Assembly: GCA_016870945.1 (NCBI GenBank)
Contig: VGAH01000020.1
Span: 1-12,999, forward strand
Source of the DNA: Actinomycetota bacterium
Lineage (GTDB): Bacteria > Actinomycetota > Actinomycetes > S36-B12 > UBA5976
Direction of reading: 5' to 3'
DNA length: 12,999 nt
Below, one piece after another: positions 5,988-12,566 of the stretch; positions within the stretch are counted from its first letter, which is position 1; every line of letters begins with the position of its first letter. Position numbers and translations under genes: made by a program. The notes under the pieces are model-generated. The model saw only the letters and a list, made by a program, of their open reading frames with translations, searched no databases and was not told the DNA's origin.

Positions 5988-6009
5988 AAACTAAGTAGAG
6001 TTGGGGGTC

Positions 6010-7251
6010 ATGTCTGAAATAAACAAAAAATCCCCCCAAAAGTTGCGCGTCGTGATAGTCGGGGCAGGTTTTGGTGGAATCGCCTGTGCGCGAGAGCTTC
6101 TGGGTAAACCCGAAGTTGATGTCACCATCGTCGATCGCCATTCGTACCATCTTTTCTCACCACTCTTGTATCAAGTTTCGACAGCCGGGTTGCCAGACGA
6201 TGACATTGCCTACCCAGTTAGGGCTGCCGTTCGCGGTGCGCACTACCAACGCGGTGAAGCAATAGACGTCGACGCAACTGGCAAGCAGTTAGTTCTTTTG
6301 GACGGCAAACGTCTTGCTTACGACGCGTTGGTGCTAGCAGTTGGCACCGAGGGCAACGACTTTGGAATCCCCGGTGTTGCTGAGAACGCCCTACAGATGA
6401 AGAGTTTGGCTGAGGCCAGAGAAATTCGTAAGGCATTGCTTGGCACCTATGAAGAAGTTGCTGCCGGCCATCTGACGCCAGAGGCGTTGCACACTGTCGT
6501 GATTGGCGGTGGCCCGACTGGTGTCGAGTTGGCTGGTGCGGTTGCTGAGCTTCAGCGCGGGTTAGCTAGAGAGTTCTCTGAGATCGCCAAAGAAGCTGGC
6601 GTCGAATTAGTCGAGGCGGGCCCACGGTTGTTGCCGTCTTTTTCTGAAAAGTCCAGCTCGACCGCTCTAAGAGATCTCAAACAACTTGGTGTTAACGTCT
6701 TTACTGGGGTTGGAGTTACCAAGGTTGGGCCTCAAGAAGTGCTTCTTTCAGACGGACGAGTTTTGCCGGCCGGGGTGATCATTTGGGCCGCTGGCGTTGC
6801 TGCACCGAAGGTCTGGTCAAAGCTTGGCGAAACCGCTGCAGGTAATCGACTAATGGTTGACGACACGTTGTACTTAAAAGACGGCATCTGGGTCATTGGT
6901 GATGCGTCTTTATTGCGTGACGAAGCCGGCCGGCCGTTGCCACAAGTCGCACCGGTTGCAATGCAAGGTGGCAGACATGTCGCCAAACAGATTTTGCGCA
7001 TGCGCGATGGGTTAGAGCGAGAGAGGTTTCGCTATAAAGACAAAGGGCAAATGGCAACTATCGGGCGCAGGCGTGCGGTCGTTGAGTTACCAAATGGCTT
7101 AAAGCTCACCGGCACCCCCGCTTGGTTGGCTTGGTTGCTATTGCACGTTGCTTACTTAGCCGGTGGCCGTAATAGATTAAGTGTCGTGGCCGACTGGGCT
7201 TGGAATTACATTGCATGGGGCGTAGGCCCACCCCGCACTCTCACCGATTAA
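6010..7251 (+). CDS. ndh: Type II NADH:quinone oxidoreductase (NDH-2)
   Basis: A 413-residue flavoprotein that oxidises NADH and reduces membrane quinone without proton pumping. The FAD-binding V-I-V-G-A-G-F-G-G is at 15-23, and the NADH-binding V-I-G-G-G-P-T-G-V-E-L-A-G at 164-176. An acidic residue in V-E-A-G-P-R-L-L-P (E202) fits NADH rather than NADPH preference. W-A-A-G-V is at 259-263, and the FAD-contacting I-G-D-A-S at 296-300. A C-terminal W-L-L-L-H...G-G-R-N-R-L...W-A-W-N-Y region is the amphipathic membrane anchor. In the quinone-site motif (usually A-Q-x-A-x-Q) this protein has A-P-V-A-M-Q (314-319). I chose ATG 6010, close behind a GGGGG run (6003-6007), over the in-frame TTG at 6001. 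Only nine bases separate it from the next gene. Confidence 0.93.
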   Translation: MSEINKKSPQKLRVVIVGAGFGGIACARELLGKPEVDVTIVDRHSYHLFSPLLYQVSTAGLPDDDIAYPVRAAVRGAHYQRGEAIDVDATGKQLVLLDGKRLAYDALVLAVGTEGNDFGIPGVAENALQMKSLAEAREIRKALLGTYEEVAAGHLTPEALHTVVIGGGPTGVELAGAVAELQRGLAREFSEIAKEAGVELVEAGPRLLPSFSEKSSSTALRDLKQLGVNVFTGVGVTKVGPQEVLLSDGRVLPAGVIIWAAGVAAPKVWSKLGETAAGNRLMVDDTLYLKDGIWVIGDASLLRDEAGRPLPQVAPVAMQGGRHVAKQILRMRDGLERERFRYKDKGQMATIGRRRAVVELPNGLKLTGTPAWLAWLLLHVAYLAGGRNRLSVVADWAWNYIAWGVGPPRTLTD

Positions 7252-7254
7252 CTT
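7249..7254 (+). promoter_or_regulatory. Candidate -10 box (TAACTT) for the reductase gene, leaderless spacing
   Basis: TAACTT fits TANNNT and lies six bases before the TTG start at 7261; it overlaps the ndh stop codon. Transcription would begin on or next to the start codon. No -35 is evident. Reinitiation after ndh is the alternative explanation for a start without a Shine-Dalgarno. Confidence 0.3.
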
Positions 7255-7260
7255 CAAAAA

Positions 7261-8235
7261 TTGAAAGCCGTCTTTCGTGAAAAGTACGGGGGTATCGAGA
7301 ATCTAGAAATCGACGAACGGCCCCGTCCAAAACCTAAACGAGATGAATTACTAGTTGAAGTTCGTGCTAGTTCTGTAAACCCCGCTGACCTTTACATTGC
7401 GATGGGTGTGCCTTGGCTGGTTCGCTTAGTCGAAGGTGTTGGTCGCCCACGTAAGGCAGTGATTGGTCGTGATTACGCCGGGGTGATTGTCGAAGTTGGC
7501 AACGAGATCACTGGTTTCGCGGTCGGCGATGAGATCTATGGCGAGGCAACCCAGACCTGGGCGGGCTTTGTCTGTGTGAAGGCGAAGAACGCTTATCGAA
7601 AGCCGGTTAGTTTGAGTTTCGACGCAGCTGCGTGTGCGCCACTTGCTGGGCTAACAGCGCTGCAGGCAATCAAGAAAGCACCGACTGTGGCCGGCAAGCG
7701 CGTTCTAGTCGTTGGAGCATCTGGTGGTGTTGGCACCTTCGCAGTGCAGTTAGCCGCGAGTATGGGCGCACAAGTAGTTGGAATTGCTAGCACGCGTAAC
7801 CTTGAGATGGTTAGAGGCTTAGGCGCGGCACAAGTTGAAGACTATGAAGAACCTGAGTCGTTGAAATCAATCGCGCCGTGCGACGTAGTGATTGACACCG
7901 TGTGCAGTCGCAACTTTGCTGAAGTGCTGCCGTGGCTGGCCGAGGGTGGGGTTTATGTAGTGGTTGGTGCAACTATCAATATGAATTCCTTACTAGGGCG
8001 CTTTGCCGGGCCCGCAGGCGCATATCTGAAGTTGATGCTTGCTAAAAAACATGGTCGGCGGTTAGCGATCGTGACCGCTAAACCCAATGACGGCATTGCA
8101 GAAATGTCCGGCTTGCTAGAAAGCGGTCAAGTCAAACCAGTCATCACCAAGCAATTTCAACTAAGCGACGCAGTTGCTGCCCTTGCCTACTTAAAAGAAA
8201 AGCGCCCCGGCGGGAAGATCTCCCTAGTCGTTTAG
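7261..8235 (+). CDS. Zinc-independent medium-chain dehydrogenase/reductase (NAD(P)H:quinone reductase-like)
   Basis: A 324-residue member of the MDR superfamily, quinone-oxidoreductase branch, predicted to use NADPH to reduce quinones or enones. The N-terminus M-K-A-V-F-R-E-K-Y-G-G starts the GroES-like domain. S-V-N-P-A-D (38-43) replaces the zinc-ligand region of alcohol dehydrogenases, and G-R-D-Y-A-G (69-74) follows. The nucleotide-binding motif V-G-A-S-G-G-V-G-T-F-A is at 151-161. The C-terminus has K-P-V-I-T-K-Q-F and the usual G-G-K-I-S-L-V-V ending. The four structural-zinc cysteines are absent. The start is TTG at 7261, nine bases after ndh, and it lacks a Shine-Dalgarno. The stop overlaps the convergent msrA stop as TTAG (8232-8235). 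Sharing a transcript with ndh suggests a redox role, but the substrate is not determinable. Confidence 0.88.
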   Translation: MKAVFREKYGGIENLEIDERPRPKPKRDELLVEVRASSVNPADLYIAMGVPWLVRLVEGVGRPRKAVIGRDYAGVIVEVGNEITGFAVGDEIYGEATQTWAGFVCVKAKNAYRKPVSLSFDAAACAPLAGLTALQAIKKAPTVAGKRVLVVGASGGVGTFAVQLAASMGAQVVGIASTRNLEMVRGLGAAQVEDYEEPESLKSIAPCDVVIDTVCSRNFAEVLPWLAEGGVYVVVGATINMNSLLGRFAGPAGAYLKLMLAKKHGRRLAIVTAKPNDGIAEMSGLLESGQVKPVITKQFQLSDAVAALAYLKEKRPGGKISLVV

Positions 8236-8888
8236 GCCCCGGGGCAGGTGACGCCGGTGCCTTGCAGGCCGCAATACCCGTTGGGCACTTTGTGCAAGTA
8301 CTGCTGGTGGTAAGCCTCAGCTGGGTAGAAGACACCAGTAATTGGTGTTTGAGTCGACACCAACTCGGTGGTGATTTGGCCCTTTTGGGCTCGACTTAGT
8401 GCTGCCTGATATTTGTCTCGCGACTTCTCAACCACTCGTGCTTGTTCGTTAGTCGAGGTGAAAACAGCACTTCGGTATTGCGTGCCTACGTCGTTTCCTT
8501 GGCGCATTCCTTGGGTTGGGTCGTGTTCTTCCCAAAAGACCTTTAGTAGCTCTTCGAAGCTAACGATCTTCGGGTCAAAGACCACGCGGACTACTTCGGC
8601 ATGGCCTGTCATTCCCGTGCACACCTCTTCGTAGGTCGGGAACTTGGTGAACCCGCCCATATAACCGACAGCAGTCGAAATCACCCCAGGTATTTGCCAG
8701 AACAATCGTTCGGCACCCCAGAAGCAACCCAGTGCGAAGTAGGCGACTTCTTGGCCATCTTTCGGCTCAGCCAGCAGATCGGCATTTAGAACCTCGTGCC
8801 TGAGGGGAACTTCGAAAGCCAAACCATCTCGACCCACAAGTGCTTCTTCTTCGTCTACCAATGTCGTCGGCCTGCCAAAGAACATCAC
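8232..8888 (-). CDS. msrA: Peptide-methionine (S)-S-oxide reductase MsrA
   Basis: A 218-residue MsrA that reduces methionine-S-sulfoxide in proteins, recycled by thioredoxin. The nucleophilic cysteine is in G-C-F-W-G (C55). The recycling cysteines are in the C-terminal Y-C-G-L-Q-G-T-G-V-T-C (C206 and C215), so this is a three-cysteine E. coli-like enzyme. G-H-A-E-V-V-R-V-V-F-D-P, E-E-H-D-P-T-Q and Y-R-S-A-V-F are also family hallmarks. An N-terminal extension of about 45 residues precedes the catalytic core, as in the longer MsrA forms. The start is GTG at 8888 (ATG at 8885 is immediately next), nine bases after the MFS gene and without a Shine-Dalgarno; a TAAACT box lies six bases upstream. 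The stop overlaps the convergent reductase gene by four bases. Confidence 0.96.
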   Translation of the reverse strand: MMFFGRPTTLVDEEEALVGRDGLAFEVPLRHEVLNADLLAEPKDGQEVAYFALGCFWGAERLFWQIPGVISTAVGYMGGFTKFPTYEEVCTGMTGHAEVVRVVFDPKIVSFEELLKVFWEEHDPTQGMRQGNDVGTQYRSAVFTSTNEQARVVEKSRDKYQAALSRAQKGQITTELVSTQTPITGVFYPAEAYHQQYLHKVPNGYCGLQGTGVTCPGA

Positions 8889-8894
8889 GCTTAA

Positions 8895-8900
8895 AGTTTA
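8895..8900 (-). promoter_or_regulatory. Candidate -10 box (TAAACT) for msrA, leaderless spacing
   Basis: On the minus strand TAAACT ends six bases before the GTG start of msrA and overlaps the stop codon of the MFS gene. With no ribosome binding site present, this fits an msrA transcript beginning at the start codon, separate from the MFS readthrough transcript. No convincing -35. Confidence 0.35.
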
Positions 8901-10178
8901 GGCGAGTTTTGGCGCGGGTAGCCCCCGAGTTTCTTTCATGCTTGCAGTAAACGCAAAAACTATGACGGCCAGAACGGCCGTTAACCCGAACGCTGCTGGA
9001 AACCCAGCCTTATCAGCGATCAACCCTGCTAAGAGTGGGCCTGCGATGGTTCCGATATCCATCATCATTTGCGAAAGTGCCAACACCGGGCCACCTTTTC
9101 GCCCGCCAATGACATCGCCGACTACCGCAGCCGGTGCCGCACCTAAGAACGCGCCACCGGTCCCGAACAACACCATGCTCGCGAAGAATCCGGGGGTCGT
9201 TTCCCAACCAAGCAGCACCAGCATGCCCAGCGCATTAAGACCAGAACCGAGCAACATGGCTGGCTTTCGGCCGATGTTGTCTGCCATGCGCCCACCAGGT
9301 AAGAGCAATGCAACTTGCGTTAATGACGAAACTAAGAAACCAACCCCCACCATGGCGGGGCTCGCACCAAGGGCAACCACGACGAACAACGGCAAGACCG
9401 AGGCCCGCAACCCAAAACTAATGAATCCGGTCGCAAAATTGTTTACCAATGCAGACTGATACGCGCGAATTCTTGCTGCCCTAGCTACAGATCGCCAAGT
9501 TAGTGTTTCTTTAGCCGAGTCTTCTGTGCCCGAATCTTTTGCAGCTTGGGCTTCCAAACGAGCGATTCGATTCTTATTGAGCATGCTGGCAGCAACCACA
9601 GTTGCAAACATCAAACAAACCCCGTAGATGAAAAATGGCGCACGAACCGACCACGCCAAAATCACCCCGCCGACAGCTGGCCCGGCTAACCCACCAACTA
9701 AGAACCCACCCTGAAAGGCATTGGCTGCCCTGCCTCGTTGGTCTGGCCTGACTACTCGCAATAACAACGTAAAAGCCGAGACACTGAACATGGCCGAGCC
9801 GATACCACCTAGACCTCGTAACACCAGAAGCTGCGTGTAATTCTGCGAGAACCCAGCCAAGAAGCTCGAGACCCCGACAAAAGCAAGGCCTGACGTCAAG
9901 ATCATCCGTTCACCGAAACGATTAACCGAGCTACCAACGGCCGGGGTTGAAACAAGACGCATCAGGGCAAACACCGAAACGATGCTGCCTGCGGCGAACA
10001 CGCTCACACCAAAAGTGTTTGCAAACAAAGGTATCGCCGGGGCCAATAGCCCGAACCCCAGAGCGACGAAAAATGCGATCAGTGCGACGACGCCTACTTC
10101 ACGAGGCATGCCTTCTAGCCATGGACTGTTTCGAACCAGTCGAGAAAGACCAGCTAATCGATTTTTCGAAGCGGACAT
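8898..10178 (-). CDS. Major facilitator superfamily transporter (DHA1-like efflux type)
   Basis: About 426 residues with around twelve hydrophobic segments, split by a charged loop near residues 200-240 (R-I-A-R-L-E-A-Q...E-T-L-T-W). The loop motif G-G-R-M-A-D-N-I-G-R-K-P-A near 295-307 is the MFS signature between helices 8 and 9. A degenerate counterpart, V-N-R-F-G-E-R, lies between helices 2 and 3. Helix 5 carries G-G-L-A-G-P-A-V-G-G, matching the antiporter motif C of proton-coupled drug exporters, so export is inferred; the substrate is unknown. The start is either ATG 10178 (chosen) or GTG 10187. A TAGTCT box (10193-10188) directly abuts the GTG and would better serve the ATG. The gene diverges tightly from the ABC exporter and lies nine bases upstream of msrA. 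Confidence 0.88.
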   Translation of the reverse strand: MSASKNRLAGLSRLVRNSPWLEGMPREVGVVALIAFFVALGFGLLAPAIPLFANTFGVSVFAAGSIVSVFALMRLVSTPAVGSSVNRFGERMILTSGLAFVGVSSFLAGFSQNYTQLLVLRGLGGIGSAMFSVSAFTLLLRVVRPDQRGRAANAFQGGFLVGGLAGPAVGGVILAWSVRAPFFIYGVCLMFATVVAASMLNKNRIARLEAQAAKDSGTEDSAKETLTWRSVARAARIRAYQSALVNNFATGFISFGLRASVLPLFVVVALGASPAMVGVGFLVSSLTQVALLLPGGRMADNIGRKPAMLLGSGLNALGMLVLLGWETTPGFFASMVLFGTGGAFLGAAPAAVVGDVIGGRKGGPVLALSQMMMDIGTIAGPLLAGLIADKAGFPAAFGLTAVLAVIVFAFTASMKETRGLPAPKLA

Positions 10179-10187
10179 CGGCTTCAC

Positions 10188-10197
10188 AGACTACGTT
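10188..10197. promoter_or_regulatory. Overlapping divergent -10-like boxes between the MFS and ABC exporter genes
   Basis: The sequence AGACTACGTT contains TACGTT on the plus strand (10192-10197), exactly six bases before the GTG of the ABC gene. It also contains TAGTCT on the minus strand (10193-10188), nine bases before the ATG of the MFS gene. The two boxes share two base pairs, so the promoters could not fire at once. Any -35 elements would lie inside the opposing coding sequences. Sequence inference only. Confidence 0.35.
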
Positions 10198-10203
10198 CTG
10201 CGT

Positions 10204-11196
10204 GTGAGCAACCTGGCCGTGCGCGCTACCGACTTAGTCAAGCGTTTTGGTTCGGTGACAGCGTTGGACGGGGTCAGCTTCGAAGTCGAAAAGGGCACGG
10301 TCACTGGTTTGCTCGGCCCTAACGGTGCTGGCAAAACGACAGCAGTTCGCATTCTCACCACGCTTTTGAAGCCAAATGCTGGCGAGGCCGAAGTTGCGGG
10401 CCTAAACGTGGTCACTCAACCTGACGAAGTGCGCGGGCGAATCGGTTTATCAGGCCAATATGCGGCAATCGATGAAGACCTAACAGGCCGCGAAAACCTC
10501 GAGATGGTGGGCATGCTCTTTCACATGCCGCGCGCGGTGGCTCGTGCGAGAGCTAACGAATTACTGGTGCGCTTTGATCTCGAGCAAGCAGGTGATCGCC
10601 CGGCGAAGGGCTATTCCGGTGGTATGCGGCGTCGCCTTGATTTGGCTGCAAGCTTGGTTGCTAACCCCGAAGTCTTGTTCTTGGACGAACCCACAACGGG
10701 CCTAGACCCACGCGCACGCATCTCGATGTGGCAAGTCATAAAAGACCTAGTAAAAGACGGAACAACCGTGTTGTTGACGACTCAATATCTCGACGAGGCT
10801 GATTCGCTGGCTGACCAAATAGTCGTAATAGATCACGGTCGCGTGATTGCAAAGGGCACGCCAGATCAGCTCAAGCGCGAGGTCGGCGGAGAAAGAGTTG
10901 AGGTTCACCTTCTTAAAGTCGATCAGATTCAACAGGCCACGAGTGCTTTGCAGTTTCTGGCTACCGCACCGATTACCAGCAGAGAAGACTGCGTGATGGT
11001 GCCGGTGACTGGCGGGGGATCATCAGTAGTTGAAGCGGTAAGAGCGCTAGATGCAGATGGCATAGGCATATCTGAGATTGGTCTGCGTCGTCCAACACTC
11101 GACGATGTCTTCTTATCGCTCACCGGCCACACGGCTGCATCAGAAGAAGCTGAAGCGCCGCGCCCACGATTTGGTAGAAGGCGCAAAGCCGCATGA
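10204..11196 (+). CDS. ABC exporter ATP-binding protein, DrrA-like
   Basis: A 330-residue ATPase subunit of a two-component exporter, resembling daunorubicin-resistance DrrA in both length and motifs. Walker A G-P-N-G-A-G-K-T-T is at 38-46, the Q-loop glutamine at 85 (L-S-G-Q-Y), signature Y-S-G-G-M-R at 137-142, and Walker B L-F-L-D-E-P at 158-163. The switch segment is T-T-Q-Y-L-D-E-A-D, with glutamine (194) in place of the usual switch histidine, which is characteristic of DrrA-type ATPases. A C-terminal regulatory region of about 100 residues ends in an arginine-rich tail. The GTG at 10204 was chosen because the frame's longer upstream extension (to 9982) is antisense to the MFS gene and has no domain similarity. 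No Shine-Dalgarno; a TACGTT box lies six bases upstream. The stop overlaps the permease start as ATGA. Confidence 0.92.
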   Translation: MSNLAVRATDLVKRFGSVTALDGVSFEVEKGTVTGLLGPNGAGKTTAVRILTTLLKPNAGEAEVAGLNVVTQPDEVRGRIGLSGQYAAIDEDLTGRENLEMVGMLFHMPRAVARARANELLVRFDLEQAGDRPAKGYSGGMRRRLDLAASLVANPEVLFLDEPTTGLDPRARISMWQVIKDLVKDGTTVLLTTQYLDEADSLADQIVVIDHGRVIAKGTPDQLKREVGGERVEVHLLKVDQIQQATSALQFLATAPITSREDCVMVPVTGGGSSVVEAVRALDADGIGISEIGLRRPTLDDVFLSLTGHTAASEEAEAPRPRFGRRRKAA

Positions 11197-12044
11197 GCCT
11201 TAGCGCAAAAGTGAGTGAATCGTCTCGCTATACGGCTGCCCACTCGAAGGTCTATTGGGCGATTCATGACGGTCTTGTAGTTACATGGCGAGATCTCATT
11301 AAACTTCCGCGCTCGCCCGACTTGCTGGTGTTCGGGCTGATTCAACCGATCATCTTCGTCTTGCTTTTTGCTTTCGTCTTCGGTGGCGCTATTGCGATAC
11401 CGGGTGGTGGGGACTACCGGTCGTACTTGATGCCGGGTGTTTTCGTACAGACGATTGCATTTGCCGGTGCTGCGACTTCTGTCGGCATCAGTACTGACAT
11501 GACAAAAGGTCTAGTCGACAGATTTAGGTCGCTGCCAATGGCACGTTCGGCAGTGTTGGTTGGTAGAACGTTGGCAGACCTTGTGCGCGGGTCGATAACC
11601 ATTGCGTTGATGAGCTTGACGGGTCTGCTAATCGGGTGGCGCATAGAAGGCGGCTTTGACAACGCAGTGATGGCTTATGCGCTCTTGCTTGCTTTTGGTT
11701 ATGCCATGAGCTGGGTGGGTGCGACCATCGGGCTCTCAGTCGGTAGCCCAGAAGTAGCGCAGACGGCAGGTTTCATTTGGCTCTTCCCGTTAACCTTCTT
11801 GTCGAACGCTTTCGTGCCAACCCAAGGGATGCCCGATTGGTTGCAGCCCATCGCCGAATGGAACCCGGTCTCTGCCATCGTGGCTGCTGAGCGCCAACTT
11901 TTCGGAAACCCAAACCCGTTTGCTGACGGCTCTACGTTGCCTCAGCAGTACCCAATATTGGTTTCAATAATGTGGATCGTCTTGCTCTTAGTGATTTTCA
12001 TGCCGCTAGCAGTTAGGCGTTATCGCACAGCCACGACTCGTTAG
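11193..12044 (+). CDS. ABC-2 type exporter permease, DrrB-like
   Basis: A 283-residue membrane subunit of the ABC-2 family and partner of the preceding ATPase. Its length is typical for DrrB. After a cytosolic N-terminus with W-R-D-L-I-K-L-P-R-S-P-D (the coupling region), six hydrophobic segments follow, starting near residues 47, 76, 127, 154, 190 and 249. The P-L-T-F-L-S-N-A-F-V-P motif near 206-216 and W-N-P-V-S-A-I-V-A-A-E-R are hallmarks of the ABC2_membrane drug-exporter group. The start is ATG at 11193, within the ATGA overlap with the ATPase, so the two subunits should be made in balance. The exported molecule could be a lipid, drug or natural product; sequence does not tell. The TAG stop overlaps the greA stop as TTAG (12041-12044). 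Confidence 0.92.
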   Translation: MSLSAKVSESSRYTAAHSKVYWAIHDGLVVTWRDLIKLPRSPDLLVFGLIQPIIFVLLFAFVFGGAIAIPGGGDYRSYLMPGVFVQTIAFAGAATSVGISTDMTKGLVDRFRSLPMARSAVLVGRTLADLVRGSITIALMSLTGLLIGWRIEGGFDNAVMAYALLLAFGYAMSWVGATIGLSVGSPEVAQTAGFIWLFPLTFLSNAFVPTQGMPDWLQPIAEWNPVSAIVAAERQLFGNPNPFADGSTLPQQYPILVSIMWIVLLLVIFMPLAVRRYRTATTR

Positions 12045-12526
12045 TAGTAACTAACCGCCTCAACCACAGTGACGGTTAGCGTGCCGCGACCGTTGGGCAG
12101 TTCATAGGTCGCGCTGTCACCGACTGCTCGCCCGATAAGTGCCTGGCCAAGAGGTGATTCTGGCGAGTAAACATCTATTTCGACGTGGGCAGCTTCTTCT
12201 CTAGAGCCCAGCAAGAACGTTTCGTGTTCGCCGTCGTCGTATTTGACGGTGACCTTGTGCCCGACCGCAATTAGCCCGTCTTCAGCGGTGGGTAGGCCGA
12301 TCGTGGAGTTTTCTAGTTTGTGCTTTAGAACCTTGATGCGCGCTTCGTTTTTGCCTTGGGCGTCTCTAGCCGCGTGATAGCCCGCGTTCTCACTTAGGTC
12401 GCCTTCTTCACGGGCCGCTGCAATCTTCTTCTTGATCTCATCTCTCGTAGGGCCTTCGCGTTCAGCAAGTTCGTTGGCTAGTCGGTCATAGGCCTCTTGT
12501 GTCAAGAAATTCGTTTCGGTGCTCAT
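12041..12526 (-). CDS. greA: Transcription elongation factor GreA
   Basis: A 161-residue GreA, which inserts into the RNA polymerase secondary channel and stimulates cleavage of backtracked RNA. The N-terminal coiled-coil hairpin covers residues 10-80, with the tip R-E-E-G-D-L-S-E-N (39-47) supplying the acidic pair D43 and E46 that coordinates the catalytic magnesium. Y-H-A-A-R-D-A-Q-G-K-N-E-A-R-I is the following helix. The C-terminal FKBP-like domain contains S-P-E-S-P-L-G-Q-A-L-I-G and ends L-T-V-T-V-V-E-A-V. The start is ATG at 12526, with no clear Shine-Dalgarno. It lies 29 bases downstream of the DUF4307 gene, the actinobacterial order, and has its own predicted promoter. The stop overlaps the convergent permease gene by four bases. 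Confidence 0.97.
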   Translation of the reverse strand: MSTETNFLTQEAYDRLANELAEREGPTRDEIKKKIAAAREEGDLSENAGYHAARDAQGKNEARIKVLKHKLENSTIGLPTAEDGLIAVGHKVTVKYDDGEHETFLLGSREEAAHVEIDVYSPESPLGQALIGRAVGDSATYELPNGRGTLTVTVVEAVSYY

Positions 12527-12538
12527 TAGTGATTCAAG

Positions 12539-12566
12539 ATTCTATTTCGCAAGGCTTATTTGGCAA
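12539..12566 (-). promoter_or_regulatory. Predicted sigma70-type promoter for greA
   Basis: On the minus strand TTGCCA (12566-12561), a 16-base spacer and TAGAAT (12544-12539) form a near-consensus promoter; each box differs from TTGACA or TATAAT at one base. The -35 lies in the last codons of the DUF4307 gene. Transcription would start near 12532, giving a leader of only about six bases ahead of the greA ATG, which fits the lack of a ribosome binding site. Confidence 0.55.

Noticed and set aside
8938..9459. 173-aa open frame on the plus strand inside the MFS gene
   Set aside because: Antisense to a clear membrane protein; its P/A/N/T-rich composition is the usual shadow of hydrophobic codons, and no domain or start signal is seen.
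9982..10203. N-terminal extension of the DrrA-like ATPase frame
   Set aside because: The 74 extra codons are antisense to the MFS gene and do not resemble any ATPase N-terminus; GTG 10204 gives the family length.
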